DNA of 64,000 bases from Allobaculum mucilyticum (GCF_022701195.1 NZ_CP078089.1:1302001-1366000); one strand, 5' to 3'; shown: positions 40,083 through 48,984, counted from the first letter of the stretch. Numbers and translations are program-made. Notes: generated by a model from the letters alone, not told the origin.

Positions 40083-41156
40083 TCATTCCGGTCTTGGACA
40101 GCTCTGCCTGTAGATCATGCTCCAGGGCAGTTCGATCTTTCGATTGCGGCAGCCAGTCACTGCACTGTCCGTCAATTTCATACACGCATTCATCAGAAGT
40201 TCATCCTCCTGCTGCGTATCCCGTTTTGCGGCGCTGATCCCGATCAGCGAATAGCGCAGCATTTCGGCATCTTCCAGACAGAAAACTTTTAGATCTTCCG
40301 GAATCCGGTAGCCAAGATCCGCTGCTTTGCGCAAAGCGCCGATCGCCTGTTCCGGTTCAAAAACCAGCAGACCGTCAAGATCCGGCACTTTGTGAATGAG
40401 CAGCTCAAATCCTTCAAAACCCGCCTGCATGGAGTTTTCACAGACCTGAACTCTTTCCTGCGAGCGAAGGACCTGATCTCTGGAATAGAACGCATACTGA
40501 ACGCCAAGAATCCGGTCTTCAATTTCGCTGGCACTCTTGCGGGGCGGACAGAGCACGCCAATCGAGCGGCAGCCAGAAGCAAAGAGCGTTTCCGTTCCCT
40601 GCAGGGCGATTTCGGTATCCGGTGAATAGAACTGCATCCAGTTTGGCCGGTCGAAATCGGACATCTGTGCACTTACGACAATGGCCGGAACTGATATCCG
40701 GCCATATTTTCGTAAGAGTTCTTCCCTGTGAATCCCGATCAGAACGATCAGGCTGGGATTGTAAAGTGCGTAAAGGCGCTGGGCCTGGTCCATCTCGCCG
40801 GATTCTTCGCCCCCGTTTTCCAGAGCACCGCCCTCTTCTGCCTGCTCATCATCAAGATAGATCAGATGAACCGGCATGGACCGTGCCTGCAGAGCCTGTT
40901 CAAAGTGCTGGGCAAGAGCCTTATAGCGGGAACAGATATTGCGGACGAGAATCAGAATTCCGGATGGATGCTTCTGGCGCAGGACGCTTGCGCTTTCATT
41001 GCGCCTGTAGCCAAGTCGGCGGATTACGCGTGTGATGTCAGCTGCGGCTTTGTCGCTTACACCGCCTGCCCCGTTAAGAACGCGGGAGACGGTACCGACC
41101 GACCAGCCGGACTGCTCAGCAATCGTGCGGACAGTAATTTTATCCTTTGACGGCAC
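40083..41156 (-). CDS. LacI/GalR-family transcriptional regulator, probable maltodextrin regulator
   Basis: About 357 residues. The N-terminal HTH is ITVRTIAEQSGWSVGTVSRVLNGAGGVSDKAA, followed by a periplasmic-binding-protein-like sensor domain (MPVHLIYLDDEQ, ILDRIL..QYAFYSRDQVLRSQ). It is the fourth gene after malE, malF and malG on the same strand and overlaps malG. The start is uncertain: a GTG at 41156 (after AAGGGCG) gives a standard N-terminus, an ATG at 41198 adds 14 residues. The location predicts control of the maltodextrin genes, possibly through LacI-type sites such as TTGAAACGTTTCAA near msmK. Ligand and sign of control are inferred. Confidence 0.88.
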   Translation of the reverse strand: MPSKDKITVRTIAEQSGWSVGTVSRVLNGAGGVSDKAAADITRVIRRLGYRRNESASVLRQKHPSGILILVRNICSRYKALAQHFEQALQARSMPVHLIYLDDEQAEEGGALENGGEESGEMDQAQRLYALYNPSLIVLIGIHREELLRKYGRISVPAIVVSAQMSDFDRPNWMQFYSPDTEIALQGTETLFASGCRSIGVLCPPRKSASEIEDRILGVQYAFYSRDQVLRSQERVQVCENSMQAGFEGFELLIHKVPDLDGLLVFEPEQAIGALRKAADLGYRIPEDLKVFCLEDAEMLRYSLIGISAAKRDTQQEDELLMNACMKLTDSAVTGCRNRKIELPWSMIYRQSCPRPE

Positions 41157-41991
41157 CGGCGGCAACGCCCTTGATGATGTGCTTCTGTCCAAGGACATAG
41201 ACGATAACGATCGGGATAATCGTCATCATGATGGAGGCCATCATCGGGCCCATCGATACTTTTCCGTAGCTTCCGCGGAAGTACTGAATCAGCATCGGGA
41301 TAGTCTTGTACTTGGTGATATCCAGTACAAGAGTCGGGAGCAGGTAGTCGTTCCAGATCCACATCGCCTGCAGGATCGTAACCGAAACAAGGGTCGGTTT
41401 GAGGATCGGCATAACGACTTTGAAGAAGGTCTGCAGCGGCGTGCATCCGTCAATCATAGCGGCTTCTTCAATCTCAACCGGAATGGATTTGACGAAACCG
41501 GCAAACATGAAGACCGCAAGACCGGCACCAAAGCCCAGGTAGATAACCCAGATATTGAACGGGTTATTCAGCTTGAGCATGTCAGCGGTCTGCGAAAGGG
41601 TAAACATGACCATCTGGAACGGGACGACCATGGAGAAAACGAACAGGTAGTACAGGAAGTTGTTGAACTTGGTCTGTACGCGGGTGATATACCATGCGCA
41701 CATCGAGCAGCAGATGATGATTGCCAGAACGGATGTGACGGTAATCAGAGTGGAATAGCCAAGGGATGTTAGGAAGCCCTGAGAATTGATGGCTACAGCG
41801 TAGTTGGCAAAACCGTTGAAGTCTGCACCAGTAGGCATCGTGAAGACGGAACCGGTAGTAATCGCTGCTTCAACTTTCAGCGAGTTGACGAGAATGATAA
41901 AGGCTGGGTAAATCCACAGGACGGCCAGAATGACCATGAGGATAAACAGCAGGACTTCTTTAGCTCCGCCTTTAGATTTCTCTTTACTCAT
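41140..41991 (-). CDS. malG: maltodextrin-type ABC transporter permease, MalG family
   Basis: A 283-residue inner permease with six TM segments. The EAA loop that contacts the ATPase is IEEAAMIDGCTPLQTFFKVVMPILKP. Its start overlaps the malF stop (ATGA, 41988-41991), and it overlaps the start of the lacI-type gene at its 3' end. It completes the importer with MalF and the lipoprotein MalE; the ATPase must come from elsewhere, most likely MsmK at 28517. Confidence 0.92.
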   Translation of the reverse strand: MSKEKSKGGAKEVLLFILMVILAVLWIYPAFIILVNSLKVEAAITTGSVFTMPTGADFNGFANYAVAINSQGFLTSLGYSTLITVTSVLAIIICCSMCAWYITRVQTKFNNFLYYLFVFSMVVPFQMVMFTLSQTADMLKLNNPFNIWVIYLGFGAGLAVFMFAGFVKSIPVEIEEAAMIDGCTPLQTFFKVVMPILKPTLVSVTILQAMWIWNDYLLPTLVLDITKYKTIPMLIQYFRGSYGKVSMGPMMASIMMTIIPIVIVYVLGQKHIIKGVAAGAVKG

Positions 41992-42839
41992 GCCTGGACC
42001 TCCTTGCTTCGGGTTGCTCTAAGCTGCCAGAAACCGATCAGGACAACAACGATCGAGAAGATAACCGACTTGGCCTGACCGATGCCTTTCCACTGTCCAC
42101 CTGCACGTCCGTAGAACGTGTAATAGATGTTCAGCGCAAGCATGTCGGTAGCGTGGTTCGGGTCGCCGTTGGTGAGTGCGAGATTCTGGTCGAACAGCTT
42201 AAGCGAGTTGGTGAGTGTTAAGAATACGCAGATGGTGATGGACGGCATCATCATTGGAATTTTAACTTTCCACAGGATCTGCCAGTCGGTCGCGCCGTCA
42301 ATCTTGGCGGCTTCGATCAGGTCTTCCGGTACGTTCTGCAGTCCGGCGATGTAGATGATCATCATGTAGCCGATCTGCTGCCAGCACATCAGGATGATGA
42401 TGCCCCAGTAGCCGGCTGTCGCATTCAGACGCAGCAGCGGCTGACCGCACAGCGAAAGGACGCCGTTGATCAGGATCTGCCAGATGTAGCCGAGTACGAT
42501 ACCGCCAATCAGGTTTGGCATGAAGAAAATCGTGCGGAAGAAGTTGGTGCCTTTAAGTTTCTGGGTCAGTGCCATCGCGAGTGCGAACGCCAGGATATTG
42601 ATGGCGAGAATGTTGACGACAGTGACCGCGATGGTGAATCCGGCCGAACGGATGAACAGTGGATCCGTCAGGGCCTCGATGTAGTTGCTGATGCCGATGA
42701 ACTTCGCGTTGCCCACCGTAGTGAATTTACAGAACGAAAGAAACAGACCTTCGAAGAAAGGAACGATAAATCCGATTGTAAAAGCGAGCAGTGTTGGAAG
42801 TACAAAGATCCAGCCGTATTTTTTCAAAGCTTTTTCCAT
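41988..42839 (-). CDS. malF: maltodextrin-type ABC transporter permease, MalF family
   Basis: A 283-residue permease with six TM segments starting MEKALKKYGWIFVLPTLLAF. The EAA loop is LIEAAKIDGATDWQILWKVKIPMMMPS. It lacks the long N-terminal and periplasmic extension of the enterobacterial MalF, as usual for Gram-positive importers. It is separated from malE by 443 bp containing several hairpins, so it may be expressed at a lower level than malE. Confidence 0.92.
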   Translation of the reverse strand: MEKALKKYGWIFVLPTLLAFTIGFIVPFFEGLFLSFCKFTTVGNAKFIGISNYIEALTDPLFIRSAGFTIAVTVVNILAINILAFALAMALTQKLKGTNFFRTIFFMPNLIGGIVLGYIWQILINGVLSLCGQPLLRLNATAGYWGIIILMCWQQIGYMMIIYIAGLQNVPEDLIEAAKIDGATDWQILWKVKIPMMMPSITICVFLTLTNSLKLFDQNLALTNGDPNHATDMLALNIYYTFYGRAGGQWKGIGQAKSVIFSIVVVLIGFWQLRATRSKEVQA

Positions 42840-43282
42840 GCAGTCGCTCCTTGCGGCTTGGCCGCAATTTCTAATTCCTTTTTTCCGAACAGACAGGGCT
42901 TCTGCCTTCTTTTACTTTCCGAATATCAAATATGAGAAAGAGAAGGAAAAAGGAGCTGTCATGTCCTGAAAACAGAAACGCAGGCGGGAGACAATCCCGC
43001 CTGCGAAGTGATCAGATCTGTCCGCGAAAGGCGTCTTGCTCAGGGATTATGAGTACAGCGCCGCGGACATTTCGGTTGCCCGGATCAGACCGGCGCCCAT
43101 ATGGACGTCAGATCTGGTGCTTCGTCTCTGTTTTGTTTTACAGAGGCCGGAAGCCAAACAGACTTCAGACGGATAAACCGTCTGGTTTAAATACTGACCA
43201 GAAGCGGCCAGCTCAGATCAGAGAGTATCCGATCTGAAGAATTGTCGGGGAAGTGAATCCCGAAGAAAGCTGGAGGGAACGA
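42840..43282 (-). promoter_or_regulatory. 443-bp malE-malF spacer with stable hairpins
   Basis: Three clear stems are visible: CAGATC/GATCTG (43213-43238), CAGACGG/CCGTCTG (43166-43184) and GCAGGCGGGA/TCCCGCCTGC (42980-43004). None has a long T-run on the minus strand. Such structures between a binding-protein gene and its permeases usually protect the upstream message or cause partial termination, giving excess binding protein. No gene is seen here. Confidence 0.6.
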
Positions 43283-44614
43283 TTACTGAGCGAGCTCTTT
43301 TTCAGTTTTCCAGTTGTCAACGAAGGCTTTCTTAACTTCTTCCCAGTTAGCATCGGTCGGATCAGCTGCATAAGCAGTCAGAGCAGAACCGAGGGTGTTC
43401 TTCCATTCTTCGGAAGGCATAGTTGTGAAGTTCCAGGATACTGGTGTCTTGCCTTCTTCAGTCAGTTTTACGTCTTCCTGAACGAAGATGTTCGGGCTTG
43501 GTTTAGCATCCTTGAACGGGATAGTCAGGCCAAGATCGTCAGCCATGAATGTTGTACCTTCATCGGAAGTAACGAGCCATTCCATGAAATCGAGAGTAGC
43601 CTGAATGTCATCAGCGCTTGCTTCTTTGTTTACAACCCAGTAGTTCTCGGTACCAGTAGTAAGGCCCTGGTTAGCTTCATCGCCTGCACCGATATAGATA
43701 GGAATCATTGTGATCTGGTCGTCAGTCATGCCGCCGTCGATCAGGTTTGTGTATTCCCAGGAACCGTTCTGGAAGAATACGGCTTCACCGTTCAGGAATT
43801 CACGCTCGGAGTCATCCATTGTCTTGGAAGCGAGGTCTTTTCCTTCGGTTGTGGAATTTGTGATGTACAGATCAAAGATGTTGCGGTAGTTGTCGAGGTA
43901 CTTGCCGGATACTTCTTCTTCATCTGTTACACCATTGTCTTTGTACTCGAAGTACAGAGGCATGTTGGCCAGATGCGTTTTGAAACGCCAGTCGGAAGAG
44001 CCGTCCATGCCGGCAGAAGTGAATGCTGCGAATCCAAGTTCGTCTTTGCGGGACTGGATATCGTCTGCAACGTTTTTCAGTGTTTCAAAGCTTGTGATTT
44101 CGTCAACAGTATGTCCGCTCTTCTCAAGAAGTTCGGTGTTGACGATGATGCCGTAAGACTCAATAGCATAAGCGATGGCTGCAACATCATTATCTGCTTT
44201 GTCGCCTACATACAGAGCGTAGCTGTCGCTGGTCAGCTGTTTGAAGACTGGAGTGTCATACAGGTTGTATGCATAGTCTTCCCAGTTTTTCAGACCTACA
44301 GGTCCGTTAACCTGGAACAGGGTTGGAGCACCGCTCTTGCCCATTTCAGACATCAGCGTTGTTTCGTAGTTGCCGCTTGCTGCAGTAACGACTTTAACTT
44401 CTACACCTTTTTCTTCGGTGTATTTCTTAGCCATTTCCTGCCATGCTGCATCAGCTTCTGGTTTGAAGTTCAGGTAATAAACAGATCCTTTTGATCCGTC
44501 GCCTGCTGCTGCAGTAGATCCGCTGGTTGCGGTGGATTCTCCTCCATCACCGCAGCCTGCCAGCAGCATTGCGCCAGCAGCTGTAACAGCGGCAAGTTTC
44601 TGCCAGTGTTTCAT
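43283..44614 (-). CDS. malE: extracellular solute-binding lipoprotein, maltodextrin type
   Basis: A 443-residue family 1 solute-binding protein. The lipoprotein signal is MKHWQKLAAVTAAGAMLLAGCGDGG with a lipobox LAGC, so it is tethered on the outside of the membrane. After a Ser/Thr/Ala linker the mature domain begins KGSVYYLNFKPEADAAWQ. Typical sugar-binding segments are present (TLFQVNGPVGLKNWEDYAY, GEAVFFQNGSWEYTNL). It is first in the malEFG-lacI operon. The exact sugar is not readable, but the neighbours malQ, glgP and the LacI regulator suggest maltodextrins. Confidence 0.9.
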   Translation of the reverse strand: MKHWQKLAAVTAAGAMLLAGCGDGGESTATSGSTAAAGDGSKGSVYYLNFKPEADAAWQEMAKKYTEEKGVEVKVVTAASGNYETTLMSEMGKSGAPTLFQVNGPVGLKNWEDYAYNLYDTPVFKQLTSDSYALYVGDKADNDVAAIAYAIESYGIIVNTELLEKSGHTVDEITSFETLKNVADDIQSRKDELGFAAFTSAGMDGSSDWRFKTHLANMPLYFEYKDNGVTDEEEVSGKYLDNYRNIFDLYITNSTTEGKDLASKTMDDSEREFLNGEAVFFQNGSWEYTNLIDGGMTDDQITMIPIYIGAGDEANQGLTTGTENYWVVNKEASADDIQATLDFMEWLVTSDEGTTFMADDLGLTIPFKDAKPSPNIFVQEDVKLTEEGKTPVSWNFTTMPSEEWKNTLGSALTAYAADPTDANWEEVKKAFVDNWKTEKELAQ

Positions 44615-45215
44615 TGATTGTCCTCCTTAAGTCTGAAGCGGACGCTTTTGAATCGTTCCCACAATTATGCCGTCCTCTCCCCACTTTTAAATTTCATCTT
44701 GATTATAGAAACCCACTCTCACTTGCACATCCTATTTGCCCGGATGCAATTTCTTCAGAGCGCAAATTGTTGCAATTTTGTGCAAATGATAGCGAAATCA
44801 TTTTCGTTTTCATAAATGTAAGCGGATCGATTCATATTTCCAGGCAAATGAACCAATCCTTTTTGTCCTCTTATATACAATAGAGAATTTTTTGCACAGG
44901 TTTGCACACCACTCGTTTTTCAATCCTGACAGCCCGCATTTTGGGAATTTTTTGTTTGCCTGTTTCGCTCTGTTGCTCAACAAAATGCCTCCTGATTCAG
45001 CTGTTGCATTCTGTTCTGATACAGATGCAGGCCTGGTCAGGCGGCACTTGGTCTTTGATTATGGTTTTACGGATTTTAAATCCGCCGGGTCGGGAAATGA
45101 TCCCGTATTCGTATTGTTACCCGTTTTATTTCCTCTTTGATTTTCTTTTCTGTTCTTTGGCGTCAGAGTTCAGGTTCTGTTTCGCATTTCCTGATTTGCG
45201 CTTTTGCCCGTTCGC
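44615..45215. other. 600-bp region upstream of malE
   Basis: The right half is the malE promoter region with phased TGCAA/TTTGCA motifs. The left part (about 44910-45215) shows no gene or structure that I can name. Confidence 0.45.
44762..44908 (-). promoter_or_regulatory. phased TTGCA-type direct repeats upstream of malE
   Basis: GCAA elements start at 44762, 44772 and 44782, exactly 10 bp apart, and TTTGCACA occurs twice 10 bp apart at 44891-44908. Similar clusters occur upstream of glgP and the 35278 gene (TTGCAa/c at 35233, 35243, 35252) and msmK (28271, 28280). Helical phasing suggests a cooperative binding site for an unidentified regulator. Confidence 0.4.
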
Positions 45216-46037
45216 TTATTTCAGGATGCGGAATTCACCGAAGGAGGAGTCGACGTGATAGTCCGGCTCTTCAGTTTTCGGATCTACCCAGGAGATCCAT
45301 TCCATGACGGTATCGTCGCCTTCTTTTTCAGGAGACGAGAATTCAGCGCGGTAAACGCCGGTGCGCATGGTTCCGTCTTCTTTGAGCAGGTTGAGATCTT
45401 TCAGGGTGCTCAGCGGCACTTTGCCTTCAACGATGTAGCCATCATCTGTCTGTTCGCCGGCTGTTTCGAGGCCTTCAAGATTCCATTTGCCATCAAAGTG
45501 ACGGTAGTACTCGATGGAGTAGTCATGCACGCGGCCTTTCGGGTCAATTTCTACGCCGTAGTAGAGCGGCATGCCCTTTGGCGTCGGCAGATCGACAGGT
45601 CCCTGTGCCAGGAAGATTTCGACACGGTCTTCGGCATCAACGGTGCTCTCGTCATCTTTCCACTCTTCTTCAACAAGAACTTCCGGATCGGTGACTTCAA
45701 ACATGAAGTACAGATCTTTTCCGTCGTTGTAGGCTTCGAACACAGTTACTGGAGCTTCTTTATCGGCCCATGGATAGAAGAAGGACCCGGAGATGTTCTG
45801 TACGCTCGACCAGACTTCGTCATCGGTCTTGCCATCGATCACTGCTGCTTTGTCGCGTTTGACAACATCATAGTGCGGCGTGGTTGCCTGGTTTGGGATG
45901 ACGGCAGAAACAGGGTCGCTGTTTTCTGCTGCAGAGGCATCCGTCGGCTTGGTCGATGATGTCGCATTTGTGTTTGTGCAGCCGGCCAGAAGCAGAATTG
46001 CACCGGCGCCAAGAGTAAGTTTTCGCAGATTGTTCAT
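45216..46037 (-). CDS. lipoprotein with CBM9-like carbohydrate-binding domain
   Basis: A 273-residue exported protein. The signal MNNLRKLTLGAGAILLLAGCTNT has a LAGC lipobox. After a Thr/Ser/Ala linker the domain starts with the CBM9-type opening AAVIDGKTDDEVWSSVQNI. It continues with VFEAYNDGKDLYFMFEVTDPEV and EDRVEIFLAQG, and ends PDYHVDSSFGEFRIL. CBM9-like modules normally bind reducing ends of glycans and are attached to enzymes; here the domain is alone on the cell surface. A perfect cre site lies 47 bp upstream. A glycan-capture role feeding the adjacent importer is inference. Confidence 0.8.
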   Translation of the reverse strand: MNNLRKLTLGAGAILLLAGCTNTNATSSTKPTDASAAENSDPVSAVIPNQATTPHYDVVKRDKAAVIDGKTDDEVWSSVQNISGSFFYPWADKEAPVTVFEAYNDGKDLYFMFEVTDPEVLVEEEWKDDESTVDAEDRVEIFLAQGPVDLPTPKGMPLYYGVEIDPKGRVHDYSIEYYRHFDGKWNLEGLETAGEQTDDGYIVEGKVPLSTLKDLNLLKEDGTMRTGVYRAEFSSPEKEGDDTVMEWISWVDPKTEEPDYHVDSSFGEFRILK

Positions 46038-46083
46038 TATCTTTTGCCCTCCTGCGTTTTGGTAATTCCAGAATAACCCCGTG

Positions 46084-46097
46084 TGTTAGCGCTTTCA
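46084..46097 (-). promoter_or_regulatory. perfect cre (CcpA) site upstream of the CBM9 lipoprotein
   Basis: On the minus strand TGAAAGCGCTAACA matches the 14-base cre consensus at every position. It lies 47 bp before the start codon. Confidence 0.7.
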
Positions 46098-46257
46098 TTT
46101 CTTTTTTATACATTATCGATTTGATCAATAGGATTATTGATTTTTTCTCAGGCTCATCCGGATCCGATAATAAAGTCAACTGTTCTGCTCCTGCTTCATA
46201 TCTGATCTGTGTTTATCTTTGCTTTGCTCACTCATTTCAGCACTGCTGAGTGAAAAA

Positions 46258-46294
46258 AGTCCGGATCTGCAGGGCATTTCTGCAGATCCGGACT
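46258..46294 (-). terminator. terminator of the TIR gene
   Basis: A 15-bp perfect stem (agtccggatctgcag and complement) followed on the minus strand by TTTTTTCACT. It lies immediately after the stop codon. Confidence 0.85.
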
Positions 46295-46299
46295 GATGA

Positions 46300-47367
46300 T
46301 CATTCTTCTGTTTTCGTCTTTTCTTCGAGCCATCCAGATGAGACGGCCGGAATTTCATAGTCTTCAATCGGAACCGAAAGAAGATCCCATATGTAGTTGA
46401 ACTCATCACTGTACCCATGGTACGCCTTCATGTCGTCCTCAAACTGAATCCAGTTTGCCTGATCAGTCGAAGCGTCTCCGTACCGGTAGTTCTTGACGGA
46501 CAGAATGCCTGTGCCGTCTTTTCTGTGCAGCAGATAGATCCGGTGAAGCAAAGGCAGGCTGGCCACGCGCACCTGAATGCGTCCATTGCACGCTTTCTGG
46601 AACTCTTTCCATTCCTGAATGTTATCTGGAATGGGAACATAGCGCTTCAGCTTTTTTCGCATATGAACAAGAAGAGCTTCGATGGATGTTCCGTTGATCA
46701 GAATACGGACAGGTACATCGTTTTCCATCAGAAGTTCGAGAAAATCGACTTTTTCATTTTCCCGGCTCCAGTAAGATCCGGCATGAAAAGCCAGATCTAC
46801 GCCGCTGACTTCACTGATTTCCCGGAATCCGGAATAGAAGAAATCCGTTGTCCGGTTGCCGGTCTTTCGCGGCGGTGTATTTGAACTGTAGGAAGGAATT
46901 TCCAGAAACCTGAGCAGGCGGCTTAGAGATGCATCAAAATACTCCTGCGAAAGAATCACGGAATCGAGCAGATCCAGTTCAAGGAATGTCTCGGGCAGCT
47001 GGTCATTGAGTTCTTCCGGCCAGCTGAAGCCATCCATGCGGATCGGGATAATTGTCCGGTCCAGCGAAAGAGCATATTCAATCTCTTTGCGGACCCAGTC
47101 TTCCGGCTTTACGCACTGATCCAGACTGTGCGGAGTGAGAAGCAGCAGAAAATAGCGGCAGTTTTCGATTGCGGAAAGAATTCTGCAGCTGAAGTGGCCG
47201 GCTTTGGAGCCGTCAAGGTCGAGAAAGCAGGAAATGCCTTCCTGGTCGAGCCGGTCCCGGATCATCATCGCGGAAAAGAATCCGTTTCTGTGCCGGTAGC
47301 AGATAAAGCAGTCATACGATGGCGGATTGTTTCTGTACTCTTCATCCGCTAAAGCCGGTTTCTGCAT
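46300..47367 (-). CDS. TIR-domain protein with C-terminal PLD-fold-like domain
   Basis: A 355-residue cytosolic protein. Residues 17-155 are a TIR domain (YDCFICYRHRNGFFSAMMIRDRL, FLDLDGSKAGHFS, NCRYFLLLLTPHSL, DWVRKEIEYAL). Glu95 is in the position of the NAD-cleaving Glu of bacterial TIRs, and TIIPIRMDGFSWP follows. Residues 190-335 (VDFLELLMENDVPVRILINGTS, GRIQVRVASLPLLHRIYLLHRK) resemble the PLD-like sensor half found in some HTH and TIR proteins, but no HxKx4D motif is present. TIR NADases are known abortive-infection effectors; here there is no partner gene. It is monocistronic. Immune function is inference. Confidence 0.75.
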   Translation of the reverse strand: MQKPALADEEYRNNPPSYDCFICYRHRNGFFSAMMIRDRLDQEGISCFLDLDGSKAGHFSCRILSAIENCRYFLLLLTPHSLDQCVKPEDWVRKEIEYALSLDRTIIPIRMDGFSWPEELNDQLPETFLELDLLDSVILSQEYFDASLSRLLRFLEIPSYSSNTPPRKTGNRTTDFFYSGFREISEVSGVDLAFHAGSYWSRENEKVDFLELLMENDVPVRILINGTSIEALLVHMRKKLKRYVPIPDNIQEWKEFQKACNGRIQVRVASLPLLHRIYLLHRKDGTGILSVKNYRYGDASTDQANWIQFEDDMKAYHGYSDEFNYIWDLLSVPIEDYEIPAVSSGWLEEKTKTEE

Positions 47368-47535
47368 TGCTCGTCTCCTTTCTGCAAAAAGACAGGCAGA
47401 TCTTTCTGTCCATCCTTATATTCACTGCATATTCATTGCCTATTTTTACAGATTGATCACACAAAAGGAATTCCGATTCAGACGCTTTGGAAAATCGACA
47501 GCTTTGGTCGTCTTTTCTGACGTTCCAGACAAAAA

Positions 47536-47565
47536 GCCGGCCTGACATTAAGCAGCCAGGCCGGC
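47536..47565 (-). terminator. terminator of the betaine-type binding protein gene
   Basis: GCCGGCCTG and its complement with a 12-base loop, then TTTTTGTC on the minus strand. Confidence 0.8.
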
Positions 47566-47586
47566 GTAAATATATAAGATAATGCC

Positions 47587-48702
47587 TCAGGAAGCTGAGA
47601 ATTCAGATTTCGATGACTGACTTGAGGAGTCGGTAGACTCATCTTTCTTTTGATCAGATCCGGACTGTGTATCCGAAGAGCTGCGCGCCTCCTCTGTACG
47701 CTTTTCTTCGAGTTCTTCGCGGGTCTTGCCCGCATCCGCCGGATCTTCAACGATCAGATTGTGGGCTTTGAGAAACTGCAGAGCGGCTTCTTCTTCTGTG
47801 CGGTGGTTATAGACGACCAGGCGGTTATAGAACACAAGCGACTGGGAATCGACGGTACGGGCCAGACTGTCGATGATATCCGCAAACTCAATGTGTTTGA
47901 GCAGAGCAGATTCATCAATGACAATGCCAAGTTCCGATCCGGGGCAGGAATCCAGATCATCCCGCAGGACGACAAGTTCATCACGCTGCAGCAGACCATC
48001 GAGGGTGTGAATTGGAATAACGTCGGCCTTTCGATCCCGCAGATTCTGTGCAAGCAGTTCGGTTGGCAGATTTTTCGTTGTACCAAAGCTCATTCCATAG
48101 GTTTTCGAGAGCCGCGGATAGCCATCTGCATCTTCAAAATACTGGGTCGGTGCACCAAGGGTCAGGCTGTCGCTGAGCGGAATCAGATCGCTGATGGTTT
48201 TGATGTTTTCTTTCATCGCCAGATCCTTACGGATGGCAAGCGTGTAGACATCGCGTCCCATCGGCAGCGGATTCCACTGCAGATCGTGTTTCAGATAATA
48301 GTGCTGAAGCTCGAGCAGATTGGACGCCCGATACACCGAACGTTTATTGAGCACAGAGTTCCAGGCAGACTGGGCAAGCTCTGTTCCGATCTGCAGGCTG
48401 CCGCTTTCTAAAGCCGGCTGCAGATTGTAAATGCCGCCAGGGACTTCAACGATCTCGCAGTCAATTCCCTGTCTGCCGGCAAGTTCTTTGATCATGTAGC
48501 CGATCAGCCGTGTCGACATCTGCGGCGTAATGCCAATACGCACAGCCGTATCGCCTGTACATCCCACCAGACCGGTCAGTGCGAGCAGGATACTGAGAAA
48601 AACAATAAACACCCGAAGAAAAAATGATTTCCTGGATGGCAGTTCCATACGGGTTCCATCTTTGATGGATGCCAGTTCGTGTGAATTTTCTGGAGCAGAC
48701 AT
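47587..48702 (-). CDS. glycine betaine/choline-type ABC substrate-binding lipoprotein (OpuC/OsmF family)
   Basis: About 371 residues. A membrane signal (FFLRVFIVFLSILLALTGLVGC) with lipobox LVGC leads into an OpuAC-type domain: VRIGITPQMSTRLIGYMIKELAG, PGGIYNLQPALESGSLQIG and DVYTLAIRKDLAMKENIKTISDL. The C-terminal 55 residues are a Glu/Ser/Lys-rich low-complexity tail. Family members deliver betaine, choline or carnitine for osmoprotection. No permease or ATPase gene lies nearby, so it is an orphan binding protein or works with a distant transporter. The start at 48702 is preferred over 48708 because the GAGGGA ribosome site would otherwise abut the start codon. Confidence 0.8.
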   Translation of the reverse strand: MSAPENSHELASIKDGTRMELPSRKSFFLRVFIVFLSILLALTGLVGCTGDTAVRIGITPQMSTRLIGYMIKELAGRQGIDCEIVEVPGGIYNLQPALESGSLQIGTELAQSAWNSVLNKRSVYRASNLLELQHYYLKHDLQWNPLPMGRDVYTLAIRKDLAMKENIKTISDLIPLSDSLTLGAPTQYFEDADGYPRLSKTYGMSFGTTKNLPTELLAQNLRDRKADVIPIHTLDGLLQRDELVVLRDDLDSCPGSELGIVIDESALLKHIEFADIIDSLARTVDSQSLVFYNRLVVYNHRTEEEAALQFLKAHNLIVEDPADAGKTREELEEKRTEEARSSSDTQSGSDQKKDESTDSSSQSSKSEFSAS

Positions 48703-48984
48703 GCGCATTCCCTCTCTTCCTGCTTTTTATCGTTTCTATCGTTTCAGCCATGCTGGCCGATGATGCACTTCAATCCGTCTGGCAGAATCTGCCGGGCGGT
48801 TTCTGTTTGTACTGATTCTATTATGGTTCATTTGCGGATTCTACAGCCGGCAGACTGCCGGAGTTTTCGCATCTGTAAAAAAGACAGCACTCCGCTCGAG
48901 GCTGCCATGATGGAAAGACGGTGTCAGTCTGACTGAGCCGGTTTCCCATTTTAATCTGGTGTGTTCTGTGTGCTGTACTGTCGG

